Assembly: GCA_040403315.1 (NCBI GenBank)
Contig: JBBAKX010000008.1
Coordinates: 1 to 64,000 of the forward strand
DNA length: 64,000 nucleotides
Source of the DNA: CAMCXT01 sp040403315
GTDB taxonomy: Bacteria; Bacteroidota; Bacteroidia; M30B66
Direction: 5' to 3'
In this document: in pieces, positions 61,718 to 64,000 of the stretch
Layout of the letters: each line of letters opens with the position of its first letter
Position numbering within the stretch: the first letter of the stretch is position 1
The notes under the pieces: model-generated
The model's input: only the letters and a program-made list of their open reading frames with translations
Told to the model about the DNA's origin: nothing
Databases searched by the model: none
Translations under genes and position numbers: made by a program

Positions 61718-61732
61718 AGAGAAGATTGATTA

Positions 61733-61771
61733 GGGAATGTTGATTTTTGGAGCAACAAAATTAACATTCCC
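61733..61771 (-). promoter_or_regulatory. pckA promoter with a 9-bp inverted repeat
   Basis: On the minus strand the -7 box TAATTTTG occupies 61763-61756. A perfect inverted repeat, GGGAATGTT (61733-61741 on plus) and AACATTCCC (61763-61771), with a 21-base spacer, brackets the box and the expected start point near 61750. It may be an operator or a leader hairpin. Confidence 0.5.
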
Positions 61772-61849
61772 ATCAAACTGACGGTCATTTCTAAATAGAA
61801 TATTACCAAGAATGTATCTAAATTTTATCAACTACGAGAATACGTGGAT

Positions 61850-62386
61850 CTACCTCTTGCGCTTGCACTCTCCATCAATCTTAAAATGAACCATTTTACA
61901 ATCTGAAACCTTCACTTTTGCCAATTCTATAAATGCATTTAGATCAGTTGAGCTCATTCCATCAAATAAAATACAGTAATCTAATTCTCCTTCTCGGCCC
62001 CAAGGTACCCTTTCATAAGTAACTGATTTGCCTTGACTTGTCTTGTAAGCTGCAATGAAATTATCAAATAATTGTGCGCTTTTCAAATCTATTCCACCAC
62101 CAATACTGTAAAACGAAACAAGCAATCGTTCTGGAAGATCTTCACTTATTTTATCACCAGATTCGACCTTTTTGTTTTCTTCTTTTATTTTATTTTCATT
62201 AGATGGGATTTTTGTTTCATCAACTTGGGATTTTTTTTCAACTACTTCGGTAGGTTTTGAATCTACTTTTTCTTGAGGCGCTTTGGATGCAGATTTAGCT
62301 GGTTGCTTTTTGCAAGCCATGAAAAATGCTATAAAAAAGAATACACTAGCTACTGCAATTGCAGAGAATTTGATCCGAAGTTTCAT
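61850..62386 (-). CDS. Lipoprotein of unknown function
   Basis: 178 residues. MKLRIKFSAIAVASVFFFIAFFMAC is a long lipoprotein signal ending at the cysteine in FMAC. A lysine/glutamate-rich linker (KKQPAKSASKAPQEKVDSK and on, to about 85) follows. The C-terminal domain of about 90 residues begins ERLLVSFYSIGGGIDLKSAQLF. Cysteines in DYCILF and SDCKMVHF, and a basic end KRKR, are noted. I do not recognise the domain. It follows the M32 carboxypeptidase gene by 6 bases on the same strand. Confidence 0.6.
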   Translation of the reverse strand: MKLRIKFSAIAVASVFFFIAFFMACKKQPAKSASKAPQEKVDSKPTEVVEKKSQVDETKIPSNENKIKEENKKVESGDKISEDLPERLLVSFYSIGGGIDLKSAQLFDNFIAAYKTSQGKSVTYERVPWGREGELDYCILFDGMSSTDLNAFIELAKVKVSDCKMVHFKIDGECKRKR

Positions 62387-62392
62387 AATTGG

Positions 62393-63916
62393 TTAAAATT
62401 GGTAAACTGATTGGTATTTCTTGTTGAGGTAACTCATGAAAATGTTTGGATTTAATCCTGATCCTGTAGCCATTGTACAGATTTCTTCAGAATCATAAAT
62501 CCGTCCTTTTTCATAGATATTCTTTTTAAGCCATTGCAGCAATTGTGCCGTATCGCCTTCCGCCAATTGGTTCTCTAGATTTGGCATTTGTTCCACTGCT
62601 GAATTGTAAAATTGAGCAGCATACAAACTCCCTAAACTATAGGTTGGGAAATAGCCAAAACTACCATGCGACCAGTGTACATCTTGTAAAATTCCTTCCA
62701 TACAATTTTTTGGCGTTATACCTAAATATTCTTGGTATAGCGAATTCCAAGCATCCTCCAAATCAGTTACTTGAAGTTTGTCTTCTATCAATAGACACTC
62801 AAGCTTAAATCGAATATATATATGGAAATGGTAAGTTAATTCATCTGAATTTGTCCTTATGAATCCAGGCTCAACCAGGTTGATAGCTTTGTAAAATTCG
62901 TTTAATCCGATTGAGTTAAATTCATGTGGAAAGCTTTGCTGAATGAATGGATAATGCGCTTTCCAAAATGGAAGTTCTCGACCAATCTGATTCTCCCAAA
63001 GCCTTGATTGAGATTCATGGATCCCTAACGATGCAGCTTCTGAACCGGGAAACCCATAGTCCTTAGCCGACAAGCCTTGCTCGTAAATCGCATGGCCAGC
63101 TTCGTGTAAACAAGACCAGAGCATTTCTTGAATATTGTTTTCAGAAATTCTTGTAGTGATGCGTACGTCATCGGGACTTGTTGTTATTGTAAATGGATGC
63201 GTTGAAATGTCTTGTCTTCCACGGTTGAAATCATATCCAATTTCACTGAGTATTTTCATCCCCATTTCCCATTGGGCTTTTGAATCAAATTGCCCATGCA
63301 AAAACTTATCATTTGGCTGATGTGGCGTGTTTTTTATTCGATCCAGTAGTTCACGCAATTGCGGCAATAGATTGGAGAAAATCTCGTCCAATCTAATCTT
63401 CTTCATTCCTGGTTCATACTCATCCAATAAAACATCATAAGGATGATCTTCATATCCGATGAGTCCGCATTCTTCCTTCTTAAGTTGAACAAGGGTATTT
63501 AGATGAGAAGAAAACAAATTGAAGTCGTTCGATTGCCTTGCTTTTTCCCAGTATTGATAAGCAGTTGAAGTTGATTGAGAAAGTTTTTCAACGAAGTTGC
63601 GGTTCAATTTCTCTTTTCGATCCAAGTCTTTTCTAATCCTTAACAAAGACCTACGGTATAATGGATCGAGTAATTCCAATTGCAAGAGTCCACTAACAAG
63701 ATTAGATATTTCACCTGATGTGAACTTGTCATAAGCTATTCCCGAAAGTGTAGCGATTTGCCTTGCTCTGAAACTTGAAGAACCAGCTGGCATGTATGTT
63801 TCCTGATCCCATTGCAGCAAGGACGATGCTGACTGTATATCAGCAATTTCCTGCATGAGGAATTCAAGACGGTTAATCAATTTAATTTGCTTTCCCAAGC
63901 TTTCTGCTTTTGACAA
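62393..63916 (-). CDS. M32 family metallocarboxypeptidase (Taq carboxypeptidase)
   Basis: 507 residues. The zinc motif HEAGH (His271, Glu272, His275) lies in SCLHEAGHAIYEQGL. Other M32 hallmarks are LLQWDQETYMPAG at 33-45, DEYEPGM at 165-171 and GIHESQSRLWEN (with the third ligand glutamate). It trims C-terminal residues of peptides in the cytoplasm. The start is TTG 63916; an in-frame stop lies two codons upstream, so it cannot be longer, and the first ATG is at codon 21. The start overlaps the end of an upstream gene by 35 bases. Confidence 0.92.
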   Translation of the reverse strand: MSKAESLGKQIKLINRLEFLMQEIADIQSASSLLQWDQETYMPAGSSSFRARQIATLSGIAYDKFTSGEISNLVSGLLQLELLDPLYRRSLLRIRKDLDRKEKLNRNFVEKLSQSTSTAYQYWEKARQSNDFNLFSSHLNTLVQLKKEECGLIGYEDHPYDVLLDEYEPGMKKIRLDEIFSNLLPQLRELLDRIKNTPHQPNDKFLHGQFDSKAQWEMGMKILSEIGYDFNRGRQDISTHPFTITTSPDDVRITTRISENNIQEMLWSCLHEAGHAIYEQGLSAKDYGFPGSEAASLGIHESQSRLWENQIGRELPFWKAHYPFIQQSFPHEFNSIGLNEFYKAINLVEPGFIRTNSDELTYHFHIYIRFKLECLLIEDKLQVTDLEDAWNSLYQEYLGITPKNCMEGILQDVHWSHGSFGYFPTYSLGSLYAAQFYNSAVEQMPNLENQLAEGDTAQLLQWLKKNIYEKGRIYDSEEICTMATGSGLNPNIFMSYLNKKYQSVYQF

Positions 63917-64000
63917 ATATCATAACCCATGAAAACATAAGTACAATTCCACCAATTGGGGTTACAGGCCAAATCAATCTTAGAAATTCAAAGCCTGAAA
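63882..64000 (-). CDS. DUF423 family membrane protein, C-terminal end only
   Basis: The minus strand at the window edge keeps an open frame that ends with TAA at 63882. The visible residues include FEFLRLIWPVTPIGGIVLM and a final KSRKLGKAN. The pattern TPIGG followed by a hydrophobic helix and a basic tail equals the last membrane segment of DUF423 proteins (YgdD/YwdK type), small four-helix membrane proteins of unknown function. The first part lies beyond the window. It overlaps the M32 start by 35 bases and is probably in the same operon. Confidence 0.6.
   Translation of the reverse strand, partial: SGFEFLRLIWPVTPIGGIVLMFSWVMIFVKSRKLGKAN

Overview
The window is chromosomal DNA from a member of the Bacteroidota. 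The support is direct. There are type IX secretion genes (porQ, porT and a protein with a type A C-terminal sorting tail). Promoters have the phylum's own form: a TAnnTTTG box at -7, in several cases exactly 19 bp after TTTG. Shine-Dalgarno sequences are largely absent. Menaquinone methyltransferase, paired M16 peptidases and a PorT-UbiE neighbourhood fit the same picture. The lineage within the phylum cannot be fixed from this sequence. No prophage, insertion sequence, CRISPR array or plasmid feature was seen; nearly everything is core or envelope metabolism.

Layout. 1-71: a tRNA-Leu(UAA) cut by the window edge. 130-3615: minus-strand envelope genes (DsbA-like protein, two beta-barrel candidates, Kdo transferase). 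3699-13906: a plus-strand nucleotide-sugar operon of nine enzymes and a PHP-type phosphatase. It holds a WbpA/B/E/D-like route to UDP-2,3-diacetamido-glucuronate, a UDP-glucose dehydrogenase with a UDP-xylose synthase, a TviB/TviC-like pair, and a GalE-RmlB fusion. 13907-24000: housekeeping genes (fabD, porQ-cmk, ispH, rpsA, pyrR-pyrB, a STAS protein, a secreted T9SS cargo, rnz). 23886-25190: hemerythrin and ferritin. 25178-30910: one long minus-strand unit running dapD, SIMPL protein, heptosyltransferase, cca, a pRiA4b ORF-3-like acidic protein, miaA.

30911-31269 is the only long gap and holds a candidate structured RNA. 31270-35349: an M16 peptidase pair and guaB. 36418-41735: three SurA/PpiC-type periplasmic chaperones and a MoxR ATPase. 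41813-44841: long-form GAPDH and a DegP/HtrA protease. 45006-47010: an anchored unknown, dapF and another unknown, all overlapping. 47011-53679: a minus-strand unit of aspartate aminotransferase, heptose-7-phosphate kinase, ubiE, porT, an FAD oxidoreductase and an aldehyde dehydrogenase. 53787-57441: an Rpe-like fusion, DAHP synthase, KdsC-like phosphatase, hemE. 57508-60023: a polyprenol-phosphate sugar transferase and pyrG. 60101-64000: pckA, a lipoprotein, an M32 carboxypeptidase and the end of a DUF423 protein.

How the genes work together. Envelope building is the main theme: kdtA, the KdsC-like phosphatase, the HldA-like kinase and the GT9 heptosyltransferase serve the LPS core; the nucleotide-sugar operon supplies acidic and diamino sugars for a surface polysaccharide; the SurA-like proteins and DegP look after outer-membrane protein folding; PorQ and PorT serve type IX secretion. 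I found no clearly new defence or mobile system. The most unusual items are the GalE-RmlB fusion, the Rpe-like protein with an extra C-terminal domain placed in front of DAHP synthase, the structured intergenic RNA candidate, and palindromes at the pckA and hemerythrin promoters.
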